Source: Variovorax sp. IB41
GTDB taxonomy: Bacteria > Pseudomonadota > Gammaproteobacteria > Burkholderiales > Burkholderiaceae_C
Direction: 5' to 3'
DNA: 64,000 nt
NCBI RefSeq assembly: GCF_016405905.1
Contig: NZ_JAEFCB010000001.1
Location: forward strand, 1,321,281 to 1,385,280
Positions 49,860 to 58,240 of the stretch are shown here, piece by piece. The translations under genes and the position numbers were made by a program. Position 1 is the stretch's first letter, and every line of letters begins with the position of its first letter. The notes below the pieces were generated by a model, which saw nothing but the letters and a program-made list of their open reading frames with translations, was not told where the DNA came from and did not search any database.

Positions 49860-50647
49860 TGCGCGCCGCTCTTCGTGCCGCCGCGCTCGTGGCCGCGGCG
49901 GGTGCCGCGCTGCTGCTTTCGGCCTGCGCCACCCGCCTGGACATGCCCTCCAAGGACAACGGCCTGCGCCTGCGGGTGCAGAGCTCGGTCATCGCGCCGG
50001 GCAACGGCGGCGAGCTCATCACGGCCAAGGCCCTCGCGCCGGGCGACATCCTCCTGACCTCGAGCGCCACGGTCAATTCGTTCGGCATCCGGCTGGGCAC
50101 CTTCTCGCCGGTGAGCCATGCGGTGCTGTACCTGGGCGACGGGCTGATCGCCGAAGCCGTGGGCACCGGCGTGCGCGCGCGGCCGCTGGCCGACGTGGTG
50201 GCCGAAGAACAGATGGTGGTGGCCTTTCGCGTGCCGGGCCTCGATGACGCGGGCGTCGCGAAGCTGCGCGCCTGGGCCAATTCGCAGGTCGGCACGCGCT
50301 ACAACACCACCGGCGTGCTGCTGAACGCGCCCTTCGTGCTGAACCGGCGCCTCTGCGAGCTGCCGCTGATCCCGGCCTCGGTGAGCAACTTCTGCATCAG
50401 CGGCATGGCCATGGTGCAGCTGGGCGCGAGCCGCGACGACCAGTTCTTCTGCTCGCAGTTCGTGCTGGAGGCCTACCGCCAGGCGGGCCTGCCGATCACC
50501 GCGGCCGATCCGCGCTGGGTGAGCCCGGCCGACCTGCTGCACATGCGCGAGGGCGACGTGCCCTCCATCGCCGCGACGCAGCCGCTGCGCTACGTCGGGC
50601 ACCTGAAGTACAACGCGCCGCCGATCCTGGCGGCCGATGGGCCCTGA
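49856..50647 (+). CDS. YiiX-like permuted papain-fold lipoprotein
   Basis: Putative cysteine hydrolase of the YiiX/YebB-like permuted NlpC/P60 family, 263 residues. The lipobox LLSAC places the lipidated Cys at residue 24. The order His before Cys is the circular-permuted one: His88 in PVSHAVLYLG and Cys199 in QFFCSQFVLEAYRQAG. Targets in this family include lipids or acylated molecules. The overlap with the fatty-acid-hydroxylase-type gene suggests they work together on envelope lipids; this is inference. An ATG one codon later is an alternative start. Confidence 0.75.
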   Translation: MMRAALRAAALVAAAGAALLLSACATRLDMPSKDNGLRLRVQSSVIAPGNGGELITAKALAPGDILLTSSATVNSFGIRLGTFSPVSHAVLYLGDGLIAEAVGTGVRARPLADVVAEEQMVVAFRVPGLDDAGVAKLRAWANSQVGTRYNTTGVLLNAPFVLNRRLCELPLIPASVSNFCISGMAMVQLGASRDDQFFCSQFVLEAYRQAGLPITAADPRWVSPADLLHMREGDVPSIAATQPLRYVGHLKYNAPPILAADGP

Positions 50648-50652
50648 CCGTC

Positions 50653-51885
50653 TTGAGCGCCACTTTCCAGTTCGATGTCGTCGTGGTCGGCGCGGGTGCG
50701 GCCGGGCTGTTCTGCGCCGGGGTGGCGGGCCAGCGCGGGCTCAAGGTGCTGCTGGTCGACCACAGCGAAAAAGTCGGCGAGAAGATCCGCATCTCGGGCG
50801 GCGGGCGGGCCAATTTCACCAATCGCGACCTGGACGTGCGCGCCCCGCAGCGTCACTTCATCGGCGACAACCCGAATTTCTGCCGCTCGGCGCTGTCGCG
50901 CTATGCGCCGCAGCAGTTCATCGAGCTGGTGCAGAAGCACGGCATCGCGTTCCACGAAAAGCACAAAGGGCAGCTGTTCTGCGACGGCTCCTCGCAGCAG
51001 ATCGTGGACATGCTGCTGGCGGAATGCGCGGCCGGCGGGGTGACGCGGTGGCAGCCCTGCAAGCTGGGGAACATTGCTTTTTCTCCGGCAACCGCCGATG
51101 CAGCGGGCGCCGGAAGCTATCGAATCGATAGCGATCGCGGCGTGATCGAGACGCCGAAGCTGGTGATCGCGACCGGCGGCCTGTCGATCCCCCAGATCGG
51201 CGCCACCGACTTCGGCTACTGCCTCGCCGCGCAGTTCGGCCTGCGCGTGGTCGCGCCCCGCCCGGCGCTCGTGCCGCTGACTTTCGGCGGCGAAGGCTGG
51301 GCGCCGTATGCCGAACTGGCCGGACTGGCACTGCCGGTGCGGATCGAAACCGGCGCCAAGAAAGAAAAGATGGCTTTTCTCGAAGACCTGCTCTTCACCC
51401 ACCGCGGCCTCTCGGGCCCGGCGGTGCTGCAGATCTCGAGCTACTGGAAGCCGGGCGCCCCGCTCACCATCGATTTCGCCCCGGGCACGGACGTGGCCGA
51501 GGCGCTGGGCGAGGCCAAGCTGCGCTCGAAGAAGCGCATCGCCAACGAACTGGCCGCGCTGGTGCCCTCGCGGCTGGCGGACGCCTGGGTCGGCCAGGAC
51601 CCGGCCCTGCAGCGGCCCGTGAACGAAGCGGCCGACAAGGCGCTGGCGACGCTGTCCGAGCGCATTGCCCGCTGGCAGATCACCCCGAGCGGCACCGAGG
51701 GCTACAAGAAGGCCGAAGTCACCGCCGGCGGCGTCGACACGCGCGATCTGTCGTCCCAGACGATGGAATCGAAGCAGCCGGGCCTGTATTTCATCGGCGA
51801 AGTGGTCGATGTGACAGGTTGGTTGGGCGGATACAACTTCCAATGGGCCTGGGCGAGCGCCCATGCGTGCGCAACCGCGCTATAA
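50653..51885 (+). CDS. NAD(P)/FAD-dependent oxidoreductase, HI0933/YhiN family
   Basis: Flavoprotein of 410 residues with the N-terminal dinucleotide motif VVVGAGAAGLFCAGVAGQRGLKVLLVDHS, the family segment KIRISGGGRANFTNRD, and the C-terminal YFIGEVVDVTGWLGGYNFQWAWASAHACA. Function unknown in the family; a redox role is assumed. The start is a TTG at 50653, the only in-frame initiator before the FAD motif. Residues encoded by 51116-51132 come from a perfect short palindrome within the gene. Confidence 0.85.
   Translation: MSATFQFDVVVVGAGAAGLFCAGVAGQRGLKVLLVDHSEKVGEKIRISGGGRANFTNRDLDVRAPQRHFIGDNPNFCRSALSRYAPQQFIELVQKHGIAFHEKHKGQLFCDGSSQQIVDMLLAECAAGGVTRWQPCKLGNIAFSPATADAAGAGSYRIDSDRGVIETPKLVIATGGLSIPQIGATDFGYCLAAQFGLRVVAPRPALVPLTFGGEGWAPYAELAGLALPVRIETGAKKEKMAFLEDLLFTHRGLSGPAVLQISSYWKPGAPLTIDFAPGTDVAEALGEAKLRSKKRIANELAALVPSRLADAWVGQDPALQRPVNEAADKALATLSERIARWQITPSGTEGYKKAEVTAGGVDTRDLSSQTMESKQPGLYFIGEVVDVTGWLGGYNFQWAWASAHACATAL
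51116..51132. repeat. TAGC-type short palindrome inside a coding gene, copy 3
   Basis: Perfect palindrome GCTATCGA-A-TCGATAGC within the HI0933-type flavoprotein gene, in frame. It matches the pattern of the intergenic copies at 16355 and 26875. Confidence 0.5.
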
Positions 51886-51886
51886 T
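51881..51886 (+). promoter_or_regulatory. -10 box of the rpsU promoter
   Basis: Perfect TATAAT, partly inside the stop codon of the flavoprotein gene, 110 nt upstream of rpsU. No convincing -35 hexamer is visible 16-18 nt upstream in the GC-rich coding end. Start of the rpsU leader is inferred a few bases after it. Confidence 0.6.
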
Positions 51887-51995
51887 CGCGGGCTAACTTT
51901 TGGCCTTCCCTCAACGGCCACCAAAGATTTCAGTTGAGGAACCCCGGCTTTGGGCCTCGATCTCCCCGAGCCAACTTCAGTTCAACGATTCATCA

Positions 51996-52208
51996 ATGAC
52001 CACCATCCGCGTTAAAGAAAACGAGCCCTTCGACGTCGCTCTGCGTCGCTTCAAGCGCACCATCGAAAAGCTCGGCCTGCTGACCGACCTGCGCGCCCGC
52101 GAGTTCTACGAAAAGCCGACCGCCGAGCGCAAGCGCAAGAAGGCAGCCGCCGTCAAGCGCCACTACAAGCGCGTGCGCAGCATGCAGCTGCCCAAGAAGC
52201 TGTACTAA
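51996..52208 (+). CDS. rpsU: 30S ribosomal protein S21
   Basis: Small basic protein of the 30S platform, 70 residues, with [22 protein letters not shown] and the basic [17 protein letters not shown]-terminal half. Start at the ATG at 51996 (MTTIRVKE). It is followed by an intrinsic terminator, then yqeY, an order frequent in beta-proteobacteria. Confidence 0.97.
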
Positions 52209-52266
52209 GCAACACCTGCGGGCAGCCGGCCCTCGACGAAAGTCACCGCCCGCGCCCCGTTGCCTC

Positions 52267-52304
52267 AGCCGCGCCAGGGAAACCTGCCGCGGCTTTTGTT
52301 TTTT
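52267..52304 (+). terminator. rpsU terminator
   Basis: Stem AGCCGCG/CGCGGCT with a C-C mismatch, then inner CAGG/CCTG and a GAAA tetraloop, followed by TTTTGTTTTTT. It lies in the 111-nt rpsU-yqeY gap. Confidence 0.9.
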
Positions 52305-52319
52305 CCGAAAGGCTGACGA

Positions 52320-52769
52320 ATGACACTCAAAGAACAGATCACCGAAGACATGAAGACGGCGATGCGCGCCAAGGACTCCGAGCGCCTGGGCACCATCCGC
52401 CTCCTGCTCGCGGCCCTGAAGCAAAAGGAAGTCGACGAGCGCGTGGAACTGGACGACGCCATGGTCGTGGCCATCGTGGACAAGATGGTCAAGCAGCGCA
52501 AGGACTCGATCGCCGCGTTCACCACCGGCGGTCGCACCGACCTCGCCGACAAGGAAGCCGCCGAGATCAAGGTGCTGGAGGTCTACCTCCCCCAGCGCAT
52601 GAGCGCCGATGAAACCGTGGCCGCCGTGAAGGCCATCGTGGCCGAGCTGGGCGCCAGCGGCCCCGGCGACATGGGCAAGGTGATGGGCGTGGTCAAGACC
52701 CGCCTGGCCGGCAAGGCCGACATGGGCCAGGTCAGCGCAGCGGTCAAGGCCGCCTTGACGGGCGCCTGA
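52320..52769 (+). CDS. yqeY: GatB/YqeY domain protein
   Basis: A 149-residue helical protein homologous to the C-terminal tRNA-binding part of GatB, found free-standing in many bacteria; exact role unknown. It shows MTLKEQITEDMKTAMRAKDSERLGTIRLLLAALK and the tail GPGDMGKVMGVVKTRLAGKADMGQVSAAVKAAL. Its stop overlaps the NUDIX start (TGATG), so the two are coupled. Confidence 0.93.
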   Translation: MTLKEQITEDMKTAMRAKDSERLGTIRLLLAALKQKEVDERVELDDAMVVAIVDKMVKQRKDSIAAFTTGGRTDLADKEAAEIKVLEVYLPQRMSADETVAAVKAIVAELGASGPGDMGKVMGVVKTRLAGKADMGQVSAAVKAALTGA

Positions 52770-53245
52770 TGAGCGACAGCAGCGCCAGCCCCTCCGATCC
52801 GATCCTCAAGGCCTGCGCCTGCCTGGTCGACGCGCGGGGCCGGCTGCTGGTGTTCCGCCACCCCGGCGACGGCAACACGCAACTGCCCAAGGGCACCATC
52901 GAGCCCGGCGAATCGCCCGAGGTGGCGGTGCGGCGTGAGCTGCTCGAGGAATCGGGCATCGACTTCACGGGCGAGCTGCAATCGCTCGGCACGCTGGACC
53001 GCGAATGCGAAGCCGGCGTCGAGGGCAACACGCACCGCCATCCGCAGCTGTGGCACCTGTTCCTGATGCGCGCCGAGGCGCCGCTGCCCGAGACCTTCGC
53101 GCACATGGCCACCGGCAGCCCCGAGGAAGAGGGCCTCGTGTTCTCCTTCCGCTGGCTGAACCCGGACGATCCGCTCGAGGACTTCGCCCTGCCCTACCGC
53201 CAGACCATCGAGCGCGTGCGCGCCGCGCTGCTGTCCGTCGCCTGA
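52769..53245 (+). CDS. NUDIX hydrolase
   Basis: Nucleoside-diphosphate-X hydrolase of 158 residues. The full NUDIX box is present at about residues 42-64, with G-x5-E-x7-RELLEESGI. The WRECE/HRHPQLWHLFLM region suggests a nucleotide or nucleotide-sugar substrate but does not identify it. It is translated with yqeY and ends 7 nt from the convergent TauE gene. Confidence 0.9.
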   Translation: MSDSSASPSDPILKACACLVDARGRLLVFRHPGDGNTQLPKGTIEPGESPEVAVRRELLEESGIDFTGELQSLGTLDRECEAGVEGNTHRHPQLWHLFLMRAEAPLPETFAHMATGSPEEEGLVFSFRWLNPDDPLEDFALPYRQTIERVRAALLSVA

Positions 53246-53251
53246 GGCACT

Positions 53252-54013
53252 TCAGGCCATGGCGCGAACCGCCATGTACGTCCCCAGCAGCGCCAGCCCG
53301 GCCAGGAAGCAGCGCTTGAACACCGCCACCGGCAGCTTCTGCCGCAGCCACGTCCCGATCACCATGCCGACGATCGCCGGCACCAGCATCGCGACCGACC
53401 CACCCACCGCCGCCATCGGATAGCCGCCATTGCCCGCGAGACCGATGCCCAGCACGATGGTCGAGGTGGTGAACGAAATCCCCATTGCCTGGATCAGCGA
53501 ATCGCGCTGGAACCCCAGCGCTTGCAGATAGGGCACGGCCGGCACCGCGAACACGCCGGTCACCGCGGTCACCAGCCCGGTCACCACGCCCACCAGCGGC
53601 CCCAGCCACCACTCTTGCGCCGCAGGCGCGTGCAACTGCCGCCCCGTGAGCCCCCAGAGCGCATAGGCCACCAGCGCCACGCCGAGCGCCACCGACGCCC
53701 ACGCGCCCCCCGGGGCGCCGAGCCACAGCGCGCCGCCCAGCGTCCCCACCACGATCCCCGCCTGCATGCCGCCGATGCGCCGCAGCACCGCGCCGAAGCT
53801 CGCGCGCGGCCCGGTCTGCCAGATGTTCGTGACGAGCGAGGGCACGATGAGCAGGGCCGCCGCCCGCACCGGTGGCATCCACAGCGCGAGCAGCGCCATC
53901 GACACGGTCGGCAGCCCCAGCCCGATCACACCCTTGATCACCCCGGCCAGAAGAAATACGGCGGCAGCCGCGGCCCAGTGGCCCGCCGTCAGTTCGTTGG
54001 AAAAAATCGTCAT
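53252..54013 (-). CDS. TauE/SafE-family anion permease
   Basis: Eight-helix membrane protein of 253 residues of the TSUP family, which exports sulfite, sulfoacetate or related organic anions. Two repeat motifs are present: GVIKGVIGLGLPTVSMALLAL near the N-terminus and GLVTAVTGVFAVPAVPYLQALGF in the second half. The start at 54013 (MTIFSNELTAGHW) fits the first helix; an in-frame extension of 15 codons is polar. It is divergent from a LysR gene that probably regulates it. Confidence 0.87.
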   Translation of the reverse strand: MTIFSNELTAGHWAAAAAVFLLAGVIKGVIGLGLPTVSMALLALWMPPVRAAALLIVPSLVTNIWQTGPRASFGAVLRRIGGMQAGIVVGTLGGALWLGAPGGAWASVALGVALVAYALWGLTGRQLHAPAAQEWWLGPLVGVVTGLVTAVTGVFAVPAVPYLQALGFQRDSLIQAMGISFTTSTIVLGIGLAGNGGYPMAAVGGSVAMLVPAIVGMVIGTWLRQKLPVAVFKRCFLAGLALLGTYMAVRAMA

Positions 54014-54069
54014 TGCCGCCGAGTCTGCAGACCGGGCGCGCCCCTGAAAATGCGGCATTCGCGCACCCA

Positions 54070-54090
54070 GCCTCAGGCACAGGCTGAGGC
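54070..54090. promoter_or_regulatory. Inverted repeat in the TauE-LysR divergent region
   Basis: A 7-bp inverted repeat GCCTCAG-N7-CTGAGGC centred in the 100-bp space between the divergent tauE-type and lysR-type genes. It is a plausible LysR operator; binding is not shown by the sequence. Confidence 0.5.
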
Positions 54091-54113
54091 TCGCGTGCTA
54101 CCTTGCGGCCATC

Positions 54114-55031
54114 ATGCGATTCGACCTCACGGACCTCCGGCTCTTCATCCACGTCGTCGAGGCCGGCAGCCTCACCGCGGGCGCCGAGCGCTCGCACATG
54201 ACGCTCGCCTCGGCCAGCCAGCGCGTGCGCGGCATGGAAGACGCGCTCGGCAGCCCTCTTCTCACCCGCCACGCGCAGGGCGTGCGCCCCACCGAGGCCG
54301 GCCGCACGCTGCTGCACCATGCGCGCGTCGTGCTGCAGCAGATGGAGCGGCTGCGCGGCGAGCTCGGCGAATACGGCCAGGGCCTCAAGGGCCACGTGCG
54401 CTTCATGTGCGGCACCTCGGCGCTCACCGAGCACCTGCCCGAGGTGCTCAGCCGCTTTCTCGCGCAGCACCCGCGCATTTCGGTCGACCTGGAGGAGCGC
54501 CCGAGCCCCGACACCGTCGATGCGCTGCGGGCGGGCCTCTGCGACATCGGCATCGTTTCCGACGCAATCGATTCCGAGGGCCTCGAATGCCATCCCTTTC
54601 GCCGCGACGACCTCGTGCTCGTGATGCCGCGCGGCCATGCGCTGGCCGCGCGCCGGCGCGTGCATCTGGCCGAAGTGGTCGACGATGAATTCGTGGGCCT
54701 GCCCGCCGACACCGCGCTGCAGCAACTGCTGACCGGCCACGTCCGCGCCCTCGGCAAGCACCTGGCCTACCGCGTGCGCGTGCGCAACTTCGAGGCGGTG
54801 TGCCGCATGGTCGAGTACGGCATCGGCGTGGGCATCGTGCCGCAGACCGCGGCCGAGCGCTGCGCCCGCTCGATGAAGATCGCGCGCGCCTCGCTCGCCG
54901 ATGCCTGGGCCGAGCGCACGCTCATGGCCTGCGTGCGCTCGTCGGAAGATCTGCCGATCAACGCGCGGCGCATGCTCGAGCACCTGATCGCGCCGCCCGA
55001 AGAAGCTACCAGGAAGAAGACGCGGAAGTGA
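54114..55031 (+). CDS. LysR-family transcriptional regulator
   Basis: A 305-residue regulator with an N-terminal winged helix-turn-helix (residues about 4-63: LRLFIHVVEAGSLTAGAERSHMTLASASQRVRGMEDALG) and a periplasmic-binding-protein-like effector domain. The divergent TauE gene is its likely target. The last 26 nt overlap the 3' end of the convergent epimerase gene; the tail KKTRK is basic. Confidence 0.9.
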   Translation: MRFDLTDLRLFIHVVEAGSLTAGAERSHMTLASASQRVRGMEDALGSPLLTRHAQGVRPTEAGRTLLHHARVVLQQMERLRGELGEYGQGLKGHVRFMCGTSALTEHLPEVLSRFLAQHPRISVDLEERPSPDTVDALRAGLCDIGIVSDAIDSEGLECHPFRRDDLVLVMPRGHALAARRRVHLAEVVDDEFVGLPADTALQQLLTGHVRALGKHLAYRVRVRNFEAVCRMVEYGIGVGIVPQTAAERCARSMKIARASLADAWAERTLMACVRSSEDLPINARRMLEHLIAPPEEATRKKTRK

Positions 55032-55995
55032 CCGGCCGCCCCTGCCGCGCACGTGCCACGACGAACGCGTCGAAGGCCTCGCTGCTGGTCTTGCGCGGCA
55101 CGTAGCCGAAGCGCTCCTTCAGCGCCGTGTTGAGCAGCACCGGCCGGTAGCGCAAGAAGTCGAGCTGCTCCGGGCCGTAGCGGCTGACACCCAACGCCGA
55201 GCCCACCGCGAGCGCCGCCTTGAGCACACCCGCCGGCCAGTCGGTCGCCCGCTTGCGCAGGCGCGATGCGATCTCGTGGATGGTGAGCGCGCCATCGCCC
55301 GCGAGGTTGTAGCAACCGGGCGGCGCGCCGCCCAATGCATGCGCGATGGCGCCCGTCACGTCCTCGTCCCACACGAACACGAACGGGCTCGCGCTGCCGC
55401 GAATGGCGATCAGCCGCTTCTTCTCGAACAGCGCGGTGATCTGGTTGTCGACCCGCTCGCCGAGGATGGTGCCGATGCGCAGCACCGTCTGCGCGAGCGC
55501 GGGGTGCATCGCGCGATAGTCCGCGAGCATCTCCTCCACCTGCCGCTTGTGGTCGGCATATGCGAACACCGGGTTGCCGCGAAGGGGCTGCGACTCGGTC
55601 ATCCACGCCGGGTTGTCCGCGTGGTACCCGTAGGCCGCGCCGCTGGACGACACCACGATGTGCCGCACGCCCTGCGCCACGCAGGCTTCGAGCACGTTGC
55701 GCGTCCCGCCCACATCGACCGAATGCTCGAACGCGCGGTTCGAGTCCTTGCCCGGCGTGACGATCGAAGCCAGGTGCACGACCGTGTCGATCGCGTATTC
55801 GGCGAGCGTGCCGGCAATGCCCGCATCGCGCACGTCCTGCTGCCGATAGACCACGCCCGGCAGCTGACGCTCCGCAGGCACCTCGCGCACGTCGAGCGAC
55901 ACGAGCGCCTCAAGCGACTTCCCCACCAGCGCAGCCAGCACGCCGCGCCCCAGAAACCCATCGCCGCCCGTCACGAGCACGCGGCGCGCACTCAT
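55006..55995 (-). CDS. NAD-dependent epimerase/dehydratase (extended SDR)
   Basis: Extended short-chain dehydrogenase of 329 residues. Nucleotide motif TGGDGFLGRG at 9-18, the HLASIVTPG strand near 74, catalytic Tyr146 and Lys150 in YADHK, and Ser116-118 upstream. Substrate unknown. It is the last gene of a four-gene minus-strand operon and overlaps the symporter gene by 4 nt (ATGA). Confidence 0.88.
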   Translation of the reverse strand: MSARRVLVTGGDGFLGRGVLAALVGKSLEALVSLDVREVPAERQLPGVVYRQQDVRDAGIAGTLAEYAIDTVVHLASIVTPGKDSNRAFEHSVDVGGTRNVLEACVAQGVRHIVVSSSGAAYGYHADNPAWMTESQPLRGNPVFAYADHKRQVEEMLADYRAMHPALAQTVLRIGTILGERVDNQITALFEKKRLIAIRGSASPFVFVWDEDVTGAIAHALGGAPPGCYNLAGDGALTIHEIASRLRKRATDWPAGVLKAALAVGSALGVSRYGPEQLDFLRYRPVLLNTALKERFGYVPRKTSSEAFDAFVVARARQGRPVTSASSSW

Positions 55996-56894
55996 GGCGT
56001 CGCGGGCTTGCGCCCCCACCAGCTCGCGAGCGCGAGGCCCGCGATGATGTCCCAGAAGCCCCACACGCCCGCCACCACCGCCATGCCGCCCAGCCCTCCG
56101 AAAAAACTGAAGATCAGCACCAGCCCGAGCCCCGCGTTGCGGATGCCGACCTCGATCGACACCGCGCGCCGGTCGTAATCGCCCAGCCCCGAGAGCCGCG
56201 CGCAGAGATACCCCGTGCCGAAGGCCAGCGCATCGTGGATCGCCACCGCCAGCAGCACCAGCCCCACGTAGTCCAGAAAGTAGCGCCAGTTGCCCGCGAT
56301 GGCGCCGACGATGAACGCGATCAGCGCGAGAAAGCTCAGGATGCGCGCCGGCTTCTTGATGCGCGCCGTGAACCCTGGCAGCTGATGCGCGCAGGCCACG
56401 CCCAGCACGAACGGAATGCCGATGATCATCACGATGTGCCCCAGCATGTCGAGCGGATCGAGCGCAATGGTCTTGAGCAGCGCGGAGGCCGTCGGATGCA
56501 GCCCGCCCCAGAATGCGAAGTTCAGCGGCATGACGACGATGGAGAGCGCATTCGAGATCGCCGTCATCGACACCGACAGCGCCACGTTGCCGCCCGCGCG
56601 GTGCGTGAGGATCTGCGAGATGTTCCCCGGCGGGCAGCACGCCACCAGGATCATGCCCAGCGCGATGCTCGGCCCCGGCTTCAGGATGAGCGTGAGCGCG
56701 AAGGTCACCGCCGGCAGCACGATGAACTGCGCGCCGATGCCCACCGCCATTGCGCCCGGCATGCGCGCGACGCGCTTGAAGTCGTCGATGCGCGTGTCCA
56801 GCGCAATGCCGAACATCAAAAAGCCCAGCACCACGTTGAGCAGCACCAGCGAGGCCGGGTTGAAGTGAAGGCGGATTTCGTCGACGGGCAGCAT
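55992..56894 (-). CDS. Bile acid:sodium symporter family protein
   Basis: Ten-helix sodium-coupled transporter of 300 residues (SBF/ASBT fold). It has the crossover motifs VACCPPGNISQILTHRAGGNVALSVSMTAISN and SIEVGIRNAGLGL. Substrates in bacteria include steroid-like and organic acids; the substrate here is unknown. It lies 17 nt downstream of the monooxygenase and overlaps the epimerase. Confidence 0.88.
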   Translation of the reverse strand: MLPVDEIRLHFNPASLVLLNVVLGFLMFGIALDTRIDDFKRVARMPGAMAVGIGAQFIVLPAVTFALTLILKPGPSIALGMILVACCPPGNISQILTHRAGGNVALSVSMTAISNALSIVVMPLNFAFWGGLHPTASALLKTIALDPLDMLGHIVMIIGIPFVLGVACAHQLPGFTARIKKPARILSFLALIAFIVGAIAGNWRYFLDYVGLVLLAVAIHDALAFGTGYLCARLSGLGDYDRRAVSIEVGIRNAGLGLVLIFSFFGGLGGMAVVAGVWGFWDIIAGLALASWWGRKPATP

Positions 56895-56911
56895 GAGAGT
56901 GGTGACCTCGT

Positions 56912-58240
56912 TCAGCGCGGATCGGCCAGCGCCGCCGAGGCGCTGCGCACCGCCGCGCGGTAGGTGTCCTTGTGCACGTAATACGCCATGCGCTCGAGCT
57001 GCAGGTACTTGTAGCCGCCCGACAGATCGGGCGCGGGCCCCTGCACCGCCGCGCGCAACGCATCGGCCTTGGGCGAACCGACCGCCTTCGCTCGGAAGTA
57101 GCGCGCCAGCAACTCGGCCTGCTCATAGCGCCCCTGCCAGCCGATGCCGCTCGCCTCGATCATCCCGAGCACGCCGATATTCTCGAAGCGCGGCGCGAAG
57201 ATGTTGAGGTAAAGGCGCGGCGCCATGCCCTCCCAGTTGAGCAGCGCACGGTCGATGAACGGGTAGTGCAGCGCATAGCCCGTCGCGGCCAGAATGAGGT
57301 CGTAGTCGCGCGCGCTGCCGTCCTTGAAATGCACCGTGTGTCCCTCGAGCCGCGCGATGTCGCCGCGCACGCCGATGTCGCCGTGCCCCACGTGGTGCAG
57401 CACCAGCGAATTCACGATCGGGTGCGACTCGTACATCCGGTAGTCGGGCTTCGGAAACCCGAAGCGCACCGGGTCGCCGGTGAACCACTTGAGCACCGTC
57501 GCATCGACCCGCTGCTTGAGCCACGGCGGCAGCGGCCGCTTGCCGCCGAGCGTGTCGGCGGGTTTGCCGAAGACGTACTTCGGCACGAAGTAATAGCCGC
57601 GCCGCACCGAGATGTCCACGCTCTTGGCGTAGTGCACCGCATCGACGGCGATGTCGCAGCCCGAATTGCCCGCGCCGACGATCAGCACGCGCTTGTCCTT
57701 GAAAAGCTCGGGGTGCTTGTAGTCGCTGGTGTGCAGCAGCTCGCCATCGAAGTGCCCGTCGAAGCGCGGGCGCTTGGGCTCGGCGAGCGTGCCGTTGGCA
57801 ATGACCACGCCCTTGTATTCGGCCGTCTCGCCGGCGCCGTCGCCGGTACCGACGGTCACGCGCCAGCGCGTGTCGGGCGCCTCGCTCACCGGCTCCACGC
57901 GCAGCACGCGCGTGTTGAAGCGAAAGTGCTCGCGCAGCCCGAAGCGGTCGGCGAAGTCGCTGAAGTAGCGGCGCAGCTCGCGGTGGCTCGGGTAGTCGGC
58001 CACCGAGTCGGCCATCGGGAATTCGGCGAATTCGGTGGTGCGCTTGCTGGAGATCAGGTGCGCCGAGTGGTAGACCGTGGAGCGCGGGTTGTCGATGTCC
58101 CAGAGGCCACCCACGTCGCTGTGCGCTTCGAAGCCCTGGAAGGGAACGCCGTGCTTCTGCAGGTTGCGCGCCCCTGCAAGACCCGAAGGGCCGGCGCCGA
58201 TGAGCGCGATCTTCTCGTGGGTGGGGACGTTGTCTGCCAT
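56912..58240 (-). CDS. Flavin-containing monooxygenase (FMO family)
   Basis: NAD(P)H-dependent flavin monooxygenase of 442 residues. FAD motif GAGPSGLAG at 15-23, the FMO fingerprint F164-x-G-x3-H170-x3-Y174, and the second Rossmann motif GAGNSG at 189-194. The family oxygenates soft nucleophiles or carries out Baeyer-Villiger reactions. Its ATG overlaps the stop of the upstream SDR gene (ATGA). Position with two dehydrogenases and an uptake carrier suggests a small catabolic pathway for an imported ketone or steroid-like compound (inference). Confidence 0.9.
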   Translation of the reverse strand: MADNVPTHEKIALIGAGPSGLAGARNLQKHGVPFQGFEAHSDVGGLWDIDNPRSTVYHSAHLISSKRTTEFAEFPMADSVADYPSHRELRRYFSDFADRFGLREHFRFNTRVLRVEPVSEAPDTRWRVTVGTGDGAGETAEYKGVVIANGTLAEPKRPRFDGHFDGELLHTSDYKHPELFKDKRVLIVGAGNSGCDIAVDAVHYAKSVDISVRRGYYFVPKYVFGKPADTLGGKRPLPPWLKQRVDATVLKWFTGDPVRFGFPKPDYRMYESHPIVNSLVLHHVGHGDIGVRGDIARLEGHTVHFKDGSARDYDLILAATGYALHYPFIDRALLNWEGMAPRLYLNIFAPRFENIGVLGMIEASGIGWQGRYEQAELLARYFRAKAVGSPKADALRAAVQGPAPDLSGGYKYLQLERMAYYVHKDTYRAAVRSASAALADPR

